In this document: positions 10,960 through 22,142 of the stretch, one piece after another
How the letters are laid out: each line of letters starts with the position of its first letter
How positions within the stretch are numbered: position 1 is the first letter of the stretch
Assembly (NCBI GenBank): GCA_943788245.1
Contig: CALSPN010000021.1
Span: 1-64,000 of the forward strand
Direction of reading: 5' to 3'
From: an uncultured Verrucomicrobiae bacterium
GTDB lineage: Bacteria > Verrucomicrobiota > Verrucomicrobiia > Limisphaerales > AAA164-E04
DNA: 64,000 nucleotides
Notes under the pieces: generated by a model
Seen by the model: only the letters and a program-made list of their open reading frames with translations
What the model was told of the DNA's origin: nothing
The model's database searches: none
Program-made: the position numbers and the translations under genes

Positions 10960-12243
10960 ATGAATCATAACAAAACAACATCAGCATCGATCAGTGAAAC
11001 AAATCATGCGGTACAATCTTTGTTTAACGATTACGTTGTGCCCACGTACGGTCGGTTTCCTTTGACTATTGAACGGGGTGAAGGAAGTCAGGTATGGGAT
11101 GTTGATGGACGTCGTTACCTCGATATGGGGGGAGGCATAGCCGTCAATGCTCTTGGGCATTCACATCCTGAATTGGTGGAGACGATTTCAAATCAGGCTG
11201 CTACTCTGATCCACTGCTGCAATTTGTACCATCAGCCTTTGCAAGGTCAACTGGCGCGTGCTCTGGTGGATAGAATAGGATCAGGGAAATGCTTTTTTGC
11301 GAACAGTGGTGCTGAAGCCAATGAAGGTATGTTCAAGCTTGCAAGAAAGTACGGCCATGAGGAAGGCAGGTACGAGATCCTGACTTGCATGCAATCTTTT
11401 CATGGACGAACCATGGCGTGTATTGCTGCGACCGGGCAGGAAAAAGTAAAACAGGGATTTTCCCCGATGATGCCTGGGTTTCGTCATGTGCCCTTCAATA
11501 ATCTCGAAGCCATGGAAAAGGCAATCAGTCCTTCCACCGTCGCCATCATGATCGAGGGCATTCAGGGTGAAGGGGGTATCTGTTCTGCCGATCCTTCCTA
11601 TTTGAGAGGGCTACGGTCTTTGTGTGATAAGCACCGCTTATTGTTACTCTGGGATGGAGTTCAATGCGGTCATTATCGTACAGGGGCTTTCCAAAGTTAT
11701 TCATCAATCCTAGGCGATGAGGAAAATGAATCTTCATTTTTACCAGATGCGATCTCCATGGCGAAGTCTATAGGAGGAGGATTTCCTTTTGGCGCTTTCT
11801 GGGTAAGAGAACCATATCAAGATATTCTGGGGCCAGGGACCCACGGGACCACATTTGGTGGAAACCCTCTGGGTTGTTCAGTTGCATTGAAAATCCTGGA
11901 AATCATTGAAAGAGATCAGCTGGAGCAAAATGCAGTTAAAATGGGATGTTTGCTTGCGAACAAATTAAAAGGTTTGGCAGAAAAATACCCTGGTTTGATT
12001 CAGGGTATTCGAGGGATGGGGCTGATGATTGGTATTGTTTTTAATCCGGATATATCGGCCTTGGCGGATGACCCACGTCCTGTTTCTCTTCAGATGGTGG
12101 AAAGGCTTCACTCCCGCGGAATGCTCACCATTCCTTCGGGAATTCAGGTCGTGCGGTTTTTGCCCGCACTCAACATCACTTCAGCTGAAGTAAAGGAGGC
12201 ATTATCCATTTTAAACGACACTTTAGAATCAATTGAATCATGA
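10960..12243 (+). CDS. argD: Acetylornithine/succinyldiaminopimelate aminotransferase family protein
   Basis: Class-III aminotransferase: FANSGAEANEGMFKLARKYG, SFHGRTMACIAATGQEK, MAKSIGGGFPFGAFWV; lies between argB and argF. Confidence 0.88.
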   Translation: MNHNKTTSASISETNHAVQSLFNDYVVPTYGRFPLTIERGEGSQVWDVDGRRYLDMGGGIAVNALGHSHPELVETISNQAATLIHCCNLYHQPLQGQLARALVDRIGSGKCFFANSGAEANEGMFKLARKYGHEEGRYEILTCMQSFHGRTMACIAATGQEKVKQGFSPMMPGFRHVPFNNLEAMEKAISPSTVAIMIEGIQGEGGICSADPSYLRGLRSLCDKHRLLLLWDGVQCGHYRTGAFQSYSSILGDEENESSFLPDAISMAKSIGGGFPFGAFWVREPYQDILGPGTHGTTFGGNPLGCSVALKILEIIERDQLEQNAVKMGCLLANKLKGLAEKYPGLIQGIRGMGLMIGIVFNPDISALADDPRPVSLQMVERLHSRGMLTIPSGIQVVRFLPALNITSAEVKEALSILNDTLESIES

Positions 12244-13136
12244 AACATTTCCTGAGTCTTGAAGAACAAAGGATCGAGGATTTCGAAGCAATCCTTGATT
12301 TAGCAGATAAACTGAAAGCGGAACGACCCAATACAACATTCCGCCCATTGGCCAATCAAACGTGGGCCATGATTTTCTCTAAATCATCAACGCGAACACG
12401 AGTTTCTTTCGAAGTCGGGGTGAGAGAATTAGGTGGTCAGGTTATTTTCCTTACTGCTAATGACATGCAGTTGGGGAGGGGAGAGCCCATCAAGGACACT
12501 GCTCGTGTGTTGGGCCGCATGGTGCATGGTGCGATCATCCGAACCTATGCTCATCAGGATGTCGTTGATTTTGCGGCATACAGCATGATCCCAACCGTCA
12601 ATGCGCTGACTGACCACGCGCATCCATGTCAGATAGTTGCCGACTTGATGACTATCCGAGAAAAGCTGGGTTCCATCAAAGGAAAGGTAGTGACATTCGT
12701 TGGCGACGGTGCCTGCAATGTTGCAACCTCCTGGGTGTTTGCCTCAATCAAGCTAGGTTTTGAGCTACGCATTGCTTCGCCGAAAGCTTTTTTTCCGGCG
12801 AAAGATCTCATTGAGAAGACTGGTTCCAACGTGATCGTTACCCAGGACCTTGAAGCTGCTGTGGAAGGCAGTGATGTTCTGTACACCGACGTATGGGTCT
12901 CCATGGGGAAGGAAGAAGAGTCGAAAAGCCGACTTGAAATGTTTAAAGGCTACCAGATAAATACTCCATTGATGGCGAAAGCGAACCCGAATGCTTTGTT
13001 AATGCATTGTTTGCCAGCATATCGCGGTAAAGAAGTGAGTGAGGAAGCTTTAGAAGAGCATTCTACGACTATTTTTGATCAAGCCGAGAACCGATTGCAT
13101 GCGCAGAAAGCCATTATGTCGTGGCTTGTTGAATAG
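12240..13136 (+). CDS. argF: Ornithine carbamoyltransferase
   Basis: SKSSTRTRVSFEVGV, HPCQIVADLMTI, HCLPAYRGKEVSEE; ATGA overlap with argD. Confidence 0.94.
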   Translation: MKHFLSLEEQRIEDFEAILDLADKLKAERPNTTFRPLANQTWAMIFSKSSTRTRVSFEVGVRELGGQVIFLTANDMQLGRGEPIKDTARVLGRMVHGAIIRTYAHQDVVDFAAYSMIPTVNALTDHAHPCQIVADLMTIREKLGSIKGKVVTFVGDGACNVATSWVFASIKLGFELRIASPKAFFPAKDLIEKTGSNVIVTQDLEAAVEGSDVLYTDVWVSMGKEEESKSRLEMFKGYQINTPLMAKANPNALLMHCLPAYRGKEVSEEALEEHSTTIFDQAENRLHAQKAIMSWLVE

Positions 13137-13207
13137 ACTATACCTAAAAAAAACTCAGGAGTTAAAAGCCCTTGAAGATAGGCTGTATCTAACGCAATAT
13201 ACCTTTT

Positions 13208-13828
13208 ATGCACTGTAAAACCTTCATTTTTGCGATTTACTTTTGCACTGTTTCGGTGGGGACAGGCTTGCAAGCTCAGGATTCAAATCTCAAAAACACC
13301 ATCTTTCTACTTCAACAGGAAACTGAAGAACGCTATCGCAAATTGCGAGCTGAAATCGATGATGCTCAGACAGCTAATTTATCCCTCATGCAGAGGATGC
13401 AGGCGCTTGAGAAGGAAAATCGTTCTTTGAGACGTGAAGTCGCAAAGATTCCGAAATCTCCTGTTTCCGAATCGGATTTAGCGAAACTTTCGGAAGCACT
13501 CATAGATCGCATTAAGACAGTAGACAAAAAGCGAGCTGGTGATAACAAGGCTTTGGTGAATCAGATCAAGGATCTTGTCACAGCGGTGAATAAACTGAGC
13601 ATCAAAGCAGTTGCAACACCTTTAAAGCCTGCCAAGCCGCAGCGGGTCCCCAAAAAGATAGCGGAAGTCACCATCGAGCCCAATTACACGATTTCGGCCA
13701 TTGCTGAGGCTTACCGACTGGAGGGTGTCAATGTTACCATTGCTGAGATTTTGGAAGCAAATCCACAAATCACTGATCCCAGAAAAATCAAAGTGGGGGA
13801 CGTGATTATCATCCCTATCGAGTGGTGA
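13208..13828 (+). CDS. LysM-domain protein with coiled-coil N-terminus
   Basis: Signal-like N-terminus; C-terminal YTISAIAEAYRLEGVNVTIAEILEANPQITDPRKIKVGDVIIIP. Confidence 0.75.
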   Translation: MHCKTFIFAIYFCTVSVGTGLQAQDSNLKNTIFLLQQETEERYRKLRAEIDDAQTANLSLMQRMQALEKENRSLRREVAKIPKSPVSESDLAKLSEALIDRIKTVDKKRAGDNKALVNQIKDLVTAVNKLSIKAVATPLKPAKPQRVPKKIAEVTIEPNYTISAIAEAYRLEGVNVTIAEILEANPQITDPRKIKVGDVIIIPIEW

Positions 13829-13879
13829 ATAACAGTTTTTGTGCTTTGATGCAGTTTTGGCACTGAGTGAGTTGGGGAT

Positions 13880-14251
13880 TTGATCATGGTTTATTTACTC
13901 TACTCTGCTGGAGCTATTATCTGTTGCGTAGTCATTGGGATCACACTTTGTGCAACGGTCAATTACAGACTGAAATCGAGCCATCTTGTTATTTATTGCC
14001 TCGGTATTCCTGTGAGGCAATTTGCACTCAAGGATATGACCTCCATCTCGAAGCGCCGCAGGTTTCGAGGTGAGTTCTGGGTAAATACCCTGGCCTTAAA
14101 ACATCGCAAATTAGTGATCAGGCGTGAGCGTGGATTGTTCAGGGAATTGATCATCACTCCGCGTTACCGATATGCCTTTCGCAAACAACTGGAGGAAGCA
14201 GTTGAAGAGGTGAGATCACAGTCCTTGATTGTTGAAAATGAAGATAGCTGA
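13880..14251 (+). CDS. Small membrane protein, possible bacterial PH-like domain
   Basis: 123 aa; N-terminal hydrophobic helix then basic beta-rich segment; family assignment tentative. Confidence 0.45.
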   Translation: MIMVYLLYSAGAIICCVVIGITLCATVNYRLKSSHLVIYCLGIPVRQFALKDMTSISKRRRFRGEFWVNTLALKHRKLVIRRERGLFRELIITPRYRYAFRKQLEEAVEEVRSQSLIVENEDS

Positions 14252-14789
14252 CCTTTTTTCCCTTTTTGTTTTGGTGACGACTTATCAAGACACGGATGCA
14301 GTCAATGATGACCAACCCTATACTGTTTCAATGGTAACAAACACTGTCAGTAATTGTCCTCTGGATGCTTTCATCCGTGCATATTCATAGAACGGCCTTC
14401 GCGTAGTATAAGGACGTTCTCTAGATTGAGATGTAAAGCCGTTTTGAATGGAGTAAACCCGTCTATTGCAAAAATGAATTCTTCTTTGATTTTGACGCAA
14501 AGAGGGGGCAGTATGACATCAGTCTTTCCAGCAGGGCTATTCCTTCAATATTTGTCCGTATCATGCCTTCATATTATTGAAACGGTTCATTCACTCTTCA
14601 GCGATGGCATCCTACATACGGTGCTGGACGCTATCAAAATTTATAAGTTTCCACATCGAGCAGGCGTTTTTTTTGATCATTGACACCTTCCCTCAAACTG
14701 AGGCTGCCATTTTCTTGATCATCCGCTTTTAACATATTAGATTAATTCCACGTGCACCTGACATTTGATTTAATCGAAGAACTGTATAC

Positions 14790-16976
14790 ATGACTCACAA
14801 CGATTCGTCTCTGGCTGCGCTGCTCAAAGAGCATTTTGGGTTTGAACAATTCCGCCCCTTACAAAAAGAAATTATTCGGTCCGTTCTTGAAGGCAAGGAA
14901 ACATTTGCCCTTCTTCCCACAGGGGGAGGGAAGTCACTTTGCTATCAATTGCCTGCATTAACCGACGAGGGATTGACTCTTGTTGTTTCTCCTCTCATCG
15001 CATTGATGAAAGATCAGGTTGATGGTTTGAACGCGGCCGGGATTCCCGCTACTTTTCTCAATTCATCTCTTTCTCGTCCCGAAGCTGCCGAGCGTATGCG
15101 AGGTTTGTGGGGAGGGACCTATAAGCTCCTTTATGTGGCGCCAGAACGCCTGATGATACCTGATTTTCTGAGTAATCTGGATCAATGGAATGTGAATCGG
15201 TTTGCCGTTGATGAGGCTCATTGTATCAGCGAGTGGGGACATGATTTTCGCCCGGAGTACCGGAAATTGGGAGCATTGAGACAGCGATTCCCCAAAGCTC
15301 AATTCCTCGCACTAACAGCTACAGCCACGCCGCGCGTCAGAGATGACATCATCAAGGGCTTGCACTTCAGTGAGCCACAAACATTTGTTGGCAGTTTCAA
15401 TCGCCCAAACCTGTCCTACAGTGTGAGGCCAAGACAAGATGGAGATGGTCTGGCGCTCGCTTTGACTCGGAGACACAAGGGCGAGAGTGGTATTGTCTAT
15501 TGTTTCAGTAGAGCAGCCACTGAGAATCTCGCACGTTTTCTTAAAGACAATGGGGTCAGCTGTAAACCGTATCATGCGGGACTCTCTGATGAGGAGCGTC
15601 GTCAGACACAAGAGGATTTCATTAAAGACAATGTCGATGTGATCTGTGCCACGGTTGCATTTGGAATGGGAATCGATAAACCCAATGTGAGATTTGTCAT
15701 GCATTATCACCTTCCCAGAAACATCGAAGGTTATTATCAGGAAACAGGCAGGGCAGGGCGCGATGGACTTCCCAGCGAATGTGTTTTGCTCTTCAGCGCG
15801 AGCGATGAAATTAAGTACCGGCGTCTTTGGGAGGATAAGGCAAGTGAACAAGAGCGCAAAGTAGCTATTGACCAATTACTTGCCATGAGTCATTTCGCTG
15901 AAAGTGCGGATTGTCGACGTGCTGGTTTACTCAACTATTTCGATGAACATTTCGACGAAATTCCTTGTGGCGGATGCGACAATTGTCTCAGTCCACGCTC
16001 AAAAATGGACGGCACAGTCATTGCGCAGAAACTGATGTCCTGCGTATTCCGTGTCAGGGAGCACAGTGGTTTTTCAGTAGGATTGAGGCATTTGATTGAG
16101 GTCTTGACCGGAGCCAATACGGAAAAAATACGGCAATGGGGGCATCAGGCCTTGAGTACTTACGGAATAGGTAAGGAATATTCACGGGATGCATGGATGC
16201 ATTTTGGTCGAGAACTCATGCGCAAAGGCCTCTTGAATCAAGATGCTGAGCAATACAATACCATTCAAATGACCGAGAGGGGAAATCAGTTCCTCAAAGG
16301 GAAAGAGACCATTGCCCTGACCGAGCGGCCGGTTAAACCAGATGCGGCCATTGCGAGGACCCTTGCATCAGGTGATGAATATGATCATGGGCTGTTCGAA
16401 ACCATTCGTGGCCTGAGGAAGCAGTTGGCCGATGAGCAAGGAGTACCCGCCTACACTATATTCTCTGATGTTGCCTTGCGCCAGATGGCCGCGTACTATC
16501 CCGTCGATCTTCAATCATTCAGCAAGATTTCAGGTGTTGGTAGAGTGAAACTGGACTCCTACGGCCCCTCCTTTGTTGAAACGATTAAGACATTCTTGGA
16601 TGCCAACCCTCGACAGAATTACAACCACCCGCAACCGGACTCCAAGCCTGTTCGTGAGCGCGATGCTTCCAGACCCGGTGAAACCGTCTTCAAAACAGTC
16701 AGGATGTTCAACGATGGGCTGGACCTTCATTCGATTGCTCAAACCAGAGAGATTGGCATCCAAACGGTGGAACAGCATCTGGCAAAGGCGGTGATCGCAG
16801 ATCTCGAATTACGGGATCACGCTTGGTTCACGCAGGAGGAAGCTGATACCATGGAAAAAGCCTTCACTGAACTTGGTGATGATCGACTGGCTCCCGTAAG
16901 AGAATCCCTGAATGAATCGGTGACTTATCTGCAACTTCAAATTTACCGAGCCATGCGAAGGAAAACTTCAAAATAA
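14790..16976 (+). CDS. recQ: ATP-dependent DNA helicase RecQ
   Basis: FRPLQKEIIRSVLEGKETFALLPTGGGKSLCYQLPAL, VDEAHCISEWGHDFRPEY, QETGRAGRDGLPSECVL, C-rich zinc region, HRDC. Confidence 0.95.
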   Translation: MTHNDSSLAALLKEHFGFEQFRPLQKEIIRSVLEGKETFALLPTGGGKSLCYQLPALTDEGLTLVVSPLIALMKDQVDGLNAAGIPATFLNSSLSRPEAAERMRGLWGGTYKLLYVAPERLMIPDFLSNLDQWNVNRFAVDEAHCISEWGHDFRPEYRKLGALRQRFPKAQFLALTATATPRVRDDIIKGLHFSEPQTFVGSFNRPNLSYSVRPRQDGDGLALALTRRHKGESGIVYCFSRAATENLARFLKDNGVSCKPYHAGLSDEERRQTQEDFIKDNVDVICATVAFGMGIDKPNVRFVMHYHLPRNIEGYYQETGRAGRDGLPSECVLLFSASDEIKYRRLWEDKASEQERKVAIDQLLAMSHFAESADCRRAGLLNYFDEHFDEIPCGGCDNCLSPRSKMDGTVIAQKLMSCVFRVREHSGFSVGLRHLIEVLTGANTEKIRQWGHQALSTYGIGKEYSRDAWMHFGRELMRKGLLNQDAEQYNTIQMTERGNQFLKGKETIALTERPVKPDAAIARTLASGDEYDHGLFETIRGLRKQLADEQGVPAYTIFSDVALRQMAAYYPVDLQSFSKISGVGRVKLDSYGPSFVETIKTFLDANPRQNYNHPQPDSKPVRERDASRPGETVFKTVRMFNDGLDLHSIAQTREIGIQTVEQHLAKAVIADLELRDHAWFTQEEADTMEKAFTELGDDRLAPVRESLNESVTYLQLQIYRAMRRKTSK

Positions 16977-17037
16977 GCGCGACTTGCCTTATTCAAATTA
17001 GCTTTTGCGACACCCCTTGTTCGATAAAATAGCAATC

Positions 17038-17092
17038 GATCTCTTCCCATGGGATCCCTCTGCCAGTCAGGGGGTTCCCGTGGGAAGAGATC
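17038..17092. repeat. Long imperfect inverted repeat (hairpin) downstream of recQ
   Basis: 12-bp perfect outer stem GATCTCTTCCCA / TGGGAAGAGATC continuing with inner pairing; no T-tract. Confidence 0.65.
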
Positions 17093-17395
17093 TCAAAGGT
17101 TGTCTTTCAGCGCTCTCGGATATGTCTTGCCTGACTGGGTATGGAATCTTATCAGCATGAGCACTTCTTTTGTGTGGGGGTATCCTATCCAATCTTCCAA
17201 TCCTTTGATTGAAGAGTGACAGTTTTCGGTGCGCTAAAATTTTTTATCCTATCAAGCAAGCGAAGTCCGGTTTTTTGAGGCAATTATTTGTTCCAGCAAA
17301 ACCTTGAAGAATGTTGGCTTTCCTAGCATAAACATGAAACTTGAGTGTTGCATGTCAGAGGTGCTCCATTTCCAAGAACATGAGCGGATATAAAG

Positions 17396-17704
17396 ATGGA
17401 AACATATTTCAACAATCTCACGACTGATGAGGGGGGGCATAAACAGTTGCTTCAGGACATCAAGAACTTGATCGAGGAAGCTGAGGGTTTGATTAAAAAT
17501 ACAGCCGAGGATCTTCCTGAGAATTCGAAAAAGGAACTTCTGGAACGTCTCGAACGTCTGAAAAAATCAAGTTTGCGCATAGATCAACAGACATATGCAG
17601 GTGTAGAGGTTGTCGATCAGATTATTCGTCGATATCCGTATCAGTCCCTTGGCGTAGCGGCTCTTGGAGGCATGGTGCTGGGTATCATTCTCAACAAACG
17701 TTAG
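17396..17704 (+). CDS. DUF883-family (ElaB/YqjD-like) protein
   Basis: 102 aa; helical N-terminus and C-terminal ..VDQIIRRYPYQSLGVAALGGMVLGIILNKR. Confidence 0.8.
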   Translation: METYFNNLTTDEGGHKQLLQDIKNLIEEAEGLIKNTAEDLPENSKKELLERLERLKKSSLRIDQQTYAGVEVVDQIIRRYPYQSLGVAALGGMVLGIILNKR

Positions 17705-17851
17705 CTCCACAGTTTATGAGATTGGGCAGAACATCTGCGGTAATTGATAATTGTGGCTCCGTAGCTTCATTCACTCACACATAATTCTTGCCTATGGGGT
17801 CAATTTCCATTGTCCCTCTGATGAGAACTCAAGACACCAAGTAATTGCATC

Positions 17852-20533
17852 ATGCGAAAGCAGTATCCATTTGATATCATAGAACCAAAGCGCCAGCGAA
17901 TCTGGGATGAGACAGCAGCCTTCAAGGCCTGGAATCCAGGCGAAACCATCCCCAAAAACCATCCATTCGCTGAACGTCATGGATTAGCAGGGGAAGTGGC
18001 TGCCTCTCAACTACCACCCAAATACTACATCCTCGACATGTTTCCATACCCGTCTGGCTCCGGGCTGCATGTTGGGCACCCTGAGGGATATACCGCAACA
18101 GACATTCTAGCCAGGTACAAACGGTCCAGAGGTTTCAATGTGCTACATCCAATGGGATGGGATGCTTTTGGCCTTCCTGCGGAACAATACGCGATCAAGA
18201 CTGGTCAACATCCGCGTGTCACCACTGAAGCCAACATCAGTAATTTCAAAAGGCAGATCAAGTCACTCGGCTTCAGTTATGATTGGTCGCGAGAAGTGGA
18301 TACAACCGATTCGGATTATTTTTGCTGGACCCAATGGATATTTCTCAAGCTTTACCACTCGTGGTTTAACCAAGAGACAAATAAAGCTGAATCCATCGAA
18401 ACTCTGACGATACCGTCTGGGCTCGAAACAGAAGAAGCGCGGACCTCATACAAAGATGAACGACGACTTGCCTTTGTAGCAGAAGCACCCGTCAACTGGT
18501 GCCCGGAACTTGGAACGGTTCTCGCCAATGAAGAGGTTGTTGATGGCAAAAGTGAGGTCGGTGGCTTTCCGGTGGTCAGAAAGCCCATGCGCCAATGGAT
18601 GCTTCGTATTACCGCATTTGCAGGGAAATTATTGGATGGGCTCGATGAGATCGAGTGGAGCGATTCCTTGAAAGAAATGCAGCGTAACTGGATCGGGAAA
18701 TCCGAGGGAGCTGAAGTTCATTTCCAGGTTGCTGATGCGCAAGAGGTCATTACTGTGTTCACCACTCGCCCTGATACCCTGTTTGGGGCAACTTATATGG
18801 TGCTTGCACCCGAGCATGCTTTGGTTGATCAACTGGTTACTGAAGAACAGAAGGATGCGGTTGAGGAATACAGAACTTTTTCATCCCGGAAAAGTGATCT
18901 TGAACGCACTGAATTGGCAAAGGAAAAAACGGGTATCTTCATCGGGGCCTATGCCATCAACCCGGTCAACAAAGAGCGTATCCCCATCTGGATTGCCGAC
19001 TATGTTCTTTCAACATATGGTACCGGTGCCATCATGGCTGTACCTGCTCACGACTCAAGGGATTTGGAATTCGCTGAGAAATTCAACCTCCCGGTATTAA
19101 AGGTAGTTAAAGCGCCGGAAGGACAGGACTCCATCGGCTTTGTCGGTGAAGGTGTCAGTGTCAATTCTGATTTCCTCAATGACCTCCCAACCTGCGAGGC
19201 CAAACCAAAGATGATTGACTGGCTTTCCGAAAAGAAGGCCGGATCTCGTCGTACTAATTTTAAGCTCAGGGACTGGTTGTTCAGTCGCCAAAGATTCTGG
19301 GGGGAACCGTTTCCGATACTATGGAAAGACGGACAGCATCGAGCCGTTGGTGCTCATGAGCTGCCCGTCACGCCGCCTGATTTGAAAGATTTCAAGCCAA
19401 CGTCCGACGGTGAACCTCCACTGGCGCGTGCCGCTGAGTGGGCGAATCTGAAGGACGGTTCCATTCGTGAAACCAATACCATGCCGCAATGGGCCGGCAG
19501 TTGCTGGTATTATCTTCGCTACTTGGACGCCTCAAACAAGGGTATGTTTTGTGGTAAGGAGGCTGAGGCTTACTGGATGGGATCTGCGGATGAAACAGCC
19601 AACCCTGGCGTTGACCTTTACGTTGGTGGAACAGAGCATGCAGTATTGCACCTGCTCTACGCGCGCTTCTGGCACAAAGTTTTATATGACCTCGAATTAG
19701 TTTCTACAACGGAACCTTTCTTTAAACTGGTCAATCAGGGGATCATTCTTGGAGAAGACGGGCAGAAAATGTCCAAATCGCGGGGGAATGTGGTCAATCC
19801 GGATGAAATTGTCAGTGCATATGGAGCGGATGCGTTTCGTTTATATGAAATGTTCATGGGACCATTAGAAATGTCCAAGCCATGGAACACCAAGGGGGTT
19901 GAGGGTGTTTACCGTTTTCTTGGTCGCGTCTGGCGCATGATCGTTAATGAAGAGAGTGAGGTAGCCTTCGATCAAGCGTTGGCTGTTGATGCGCAGAAAG
20001 ACGAAGCCAACCTGAGCAAACTGACTTTAAACTCCACGATAAAATTTGATATTGAACCGACGCCGGATCAACTCAAGTCCCTGCATGCTTGCATAAAGAA
20101 GGTCACCGAGGATCTTGACGGGATGCGTTTCAACACTGCGATCTCTGCAATGATGGTTTTCGTTAACGAAGCTGTTAATTGGAAAGTTCGGCCGGCCGAA
20201 TGCATGCGCACGTTTCTGACCCTGCTGCAGCCATTCGCACCGCACCTTGCCGAGGAACTTCATGGAATGTTGCAGGAAGAAAATGCCGGAGTGATTGCCT
20301 ACCAGCCCTGGCCTGTATTCGACCCCGCTCTTTTGATTGAAGAGAGTGTTGAGATGCCCGTGCAGGTAAATGGGAAATTGCGAGATCGACTCAAGGTCTC
20401 AAGGGATGCAGACCGGCAGTCCATTGAAAAACTGGTATTAGCTTCCGAAAAAATCAAAGCCAACATCGAAGGTAAATCAATCAAGAAACTCATCGTGGTT
20501 CCGGGGAAATTGGTTAATATCGTTGTCAAATAA
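17852..20533 (+). CDS. leuS: Leucyl-tRNA synthetase
   Basis: [23 protein letters not shown] (HIGH-type), [17 protein letters not shown]1 editing domain [18 protein letters not shown]. Confidence 0.97.
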   Translation: MRKQYPFDIIEPKRQRIWDETAAFKAWNPGETIPKNHPFAERHGLAGEVAASQLPPKYYILDMFPYPSGSGLHVGHPEGYTATDILARYKRSRGFNVLHPMGWDAFGLPAEQYAIKTGQHPRVTTEANISNFKRQIKSLGFSYDWSREVDTTDSDYFCWTQWIFLKLYHSWFNQETNKAESIETLTIPSGLETEEARTSYKDERRLAFVAEAPVNWCPELGTVLANEEVVDGKSEVGGFPVVRKPMRQWMLRITAFAGKLLDGLDEIEWSDSLKEMQRNWIGKSEGAEVHFQVADAQEVITVFTTRPDTLFGATYMVLAPEHALVDQLVTEEQKDAVEEYRTFSSRKSDLERTELAKEKTGIFIGAYAINPVNKERIPIWIADYVLSTYGTGAIMAVPAHDSRDLEFAEKFNLPVLKVVKAPEGQDSIGFVGEGVSVNSDFLNDLPTCEAKPKMIDWLSEKKAGSRRTNFKLRDWLFSRQRFWGEPFPILWKDGQHRAVGAHELPVTPPDLKDFKPTSDGEPPLARAAEWANLKDGSIRETNTMPQWAGSCWYYLRYLDASNKGMFCGKEAEAYWMGSADETANPGVDLYVGGTEHAVLHLLYARFWHKVLYDLELVSTTEPFFKLVNQGIILGEDGQKMSKSRGNVVNPDEIVSAYGADAFRLYEMFMGPLEMSKPWNTKGVEGVYRFLGRVWRMIVNEESEVAFDQALAVDAQKDEANLSKLTLNSTIKFDIEPTPDQLKSLHACIKKVTEDLDGMRFNTAISAMMVFVNEAVNWKVRPAECMRTFLTLLQPFAPHLAEELHGMLQEENAGVIAYQPWPVFDPALLIEESVEMPVQVNGKLRDRLKVSRDADRQSIEKLVLASEKIKANIEGKSIKKLIVVPGKLVNIVVK

Positions 20534-20560
20534 ACCTGAGCAAAGATATAAGTTAAAATT

Positions 20561-21424
20561 ATGATGCATCGTAGAACTTTCCTAAATCGCACCCTGATTG
20601 CTGCTGCAGGTGCTGGCGCAACCTGGTTTGATGTTCCTTCCGTGATCGCGGATACACGTGAGCAGTCGCTTAAAAAATATGGAGGTTTCCCCATGGGAAT
20701 TCAGAGCTACTCATTGCGAGCTTTTGGTATCGACGGGGCACTTGAGAAAATAGAAGAATTGGAATTGCACTTTGTGGAATTATTCCGAATGCATTATCCC
20801 CCCATTCCGGATCCTCTTAAAATAGCGGAAATGAACGCCAAATTGAGAAAACATGATCTTTCAATCAGTGCTCATGGAGTTCAGTCATTCACCAAGGATC
20901 ATCAAAAAAATAAAGCATTTTTTGAGTTTGCCAAAAAAGCTGGCATCCGAAATATCAGTGCGAATCCGGAAAACGATTCCTTTGAAAGTCTCAATCGTTT
21001 GGTTGCCGAATATGATATTCGTATAGCGATCCATAATCATGGGCCAGGTGCACTTTACGATGCTCCATTGGATGCCTTGAAAGCTGTTGCAGGCTATGAC
21101 AAGCGCATAGGGTTTTGCGCTGATCTTGGGCATTACATCCGCTCAGGAGTTGATCCGGTTGAAGTGATATATCAGCTCGGTGACCGGCTGTATGGCGTCC
21201 ATCTTAAAGATTTTGCGGAGCAAAAGAAAAAAACGGAGGGAGTTATCATTGGTCGGGGTCACCTGGATGTGGAAGGTGTGTTCAAGGCATTGAAAAAAAT
21301 AGGTTTCCCTGCCGATGGAGCTCTTTCGCTCGAGTATGAAGAAAATCCAAAGGATCCCATGGAAGACATTCGAGCTTGCCTGAATGTTGCGGCCGAAGCT
21401 GCTCAACGAGCGGCTCGATCGTAG
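20561..21424 (+). CDS. Sugar phosphate isomerase/epimerase (xylose isomerase-like TIM barrel), secreted
   Basis: MHRRTFLNRTLIAAAGAGATWFDVPSVIA leader; GFCADLGHYIRSGVDPVEVI, GVHLKDF, IGRGHLDVEGVFKAL. Confidence 0.85.
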   Translation: MMHRRTFLNRTLIAAAGAGATWFDVPSVIADTREQSLKKYGGFPMGIQSYSLRAFGIDGALEKIEELELHFVELFRMHYPPIPDPLKIAEMNAKLRKHDLSISAHGVQSFTKDHQKNKAFFEFAKKAGIRNISANPENDSFESLNRLVAEYDIRIAIHNHGPGALYDAPLDALKAVAGYDKRIGFCADLGHYIRSGVDPVEVIYQLGDRLYGVHLKDFAEQKKKTEGVIIGRGHLDVEGVFKALKKIGFPADGALSLEYEENPKDPMEDIRACLNVAAEAAQRAARS

Positions 21425-21461
21425 TTCAAACGGTCTCCGACATGTCAGGCCTTTTTTGCTG

Positions 21462-21490
21462 TACCCCCCGCTTCCTTGAGAAGCGGGGTA
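21462..21490. terminator. Hairpin between convergent genes, probable terminator
   Basis: TACCCC(CC)GCTTC .. GAAGCGGGGTA stem shortly after the stop of the TIM-barrel gene. Confidence 0.6.
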
Positions 21491-21510
21491 TTTGCAAGGG
21501 CCTTTGAAAG

Positions 21511-21910
21511 TCACTTCAGAAGCGTGTTGTAAGGAGTTTTCACAGGGCGTGCAAAGTCCACGAGCAAGACGACCTTGAATCCATTCGTATCATTGCATAC
21601 CTCATGATCATAGGTATCACCAAATGGAAGACTCATGCCTTCTTCCCTGTGTTTGGTTTGAGTTCCAATTCTAATCCGACGCGCTGCGGATGTCCTTCCA
21701 CCCCTTTTCTATTTTTTGAGCCCACGAAAAAGTGGTGGATTCATAAATCGCGTTATCTCCAACAGATCCTCGTTTGGCAATAAATCCCTCAACTTTATCC
21801 GCAATGATGCTTCCTAGTTCAACACCTGCATGCCTGGGTGGCTTGAGCCGGTGGCTTCTGCTTGCCAATAGATCATCAAAATCGATACCTGCTTTTACTT
21901 TTGTGTTCAT
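21511..21910 (-). pseudogene. Aspartyl/asparaginyl beta-hydroxylase remnant with internal deletion
   Basis: Minus N-terminal part ..FSWAQKIEKGWKDIR then, in another frame, IRIGTQTKHREEGMSLPFGDTYDHEVCNDTNGFKVVLLVDFARPV; central part of the fold is missing. Confidence 0.65.
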
Positions 21911-22142
21911 GCTGATTTTTTAGTTGATGATGTGGATCTTATCCGCTGGAATCATCACGTCAGCCAGTCTTAAGTGGTAATAAGCAGCAGAAAGATTGAC
22001 AAATTCTAACTGAATTCGGTGGAGCATATCTGATCATGCTTTGCCTAGCTATCATGCATCTTATTGCCCTATAAATGTCTCGCGATCACATGATCACGTT
22101 TTCAATGACTATTGCGAGCCCAGGTGCTCTGGAAATATAAAA

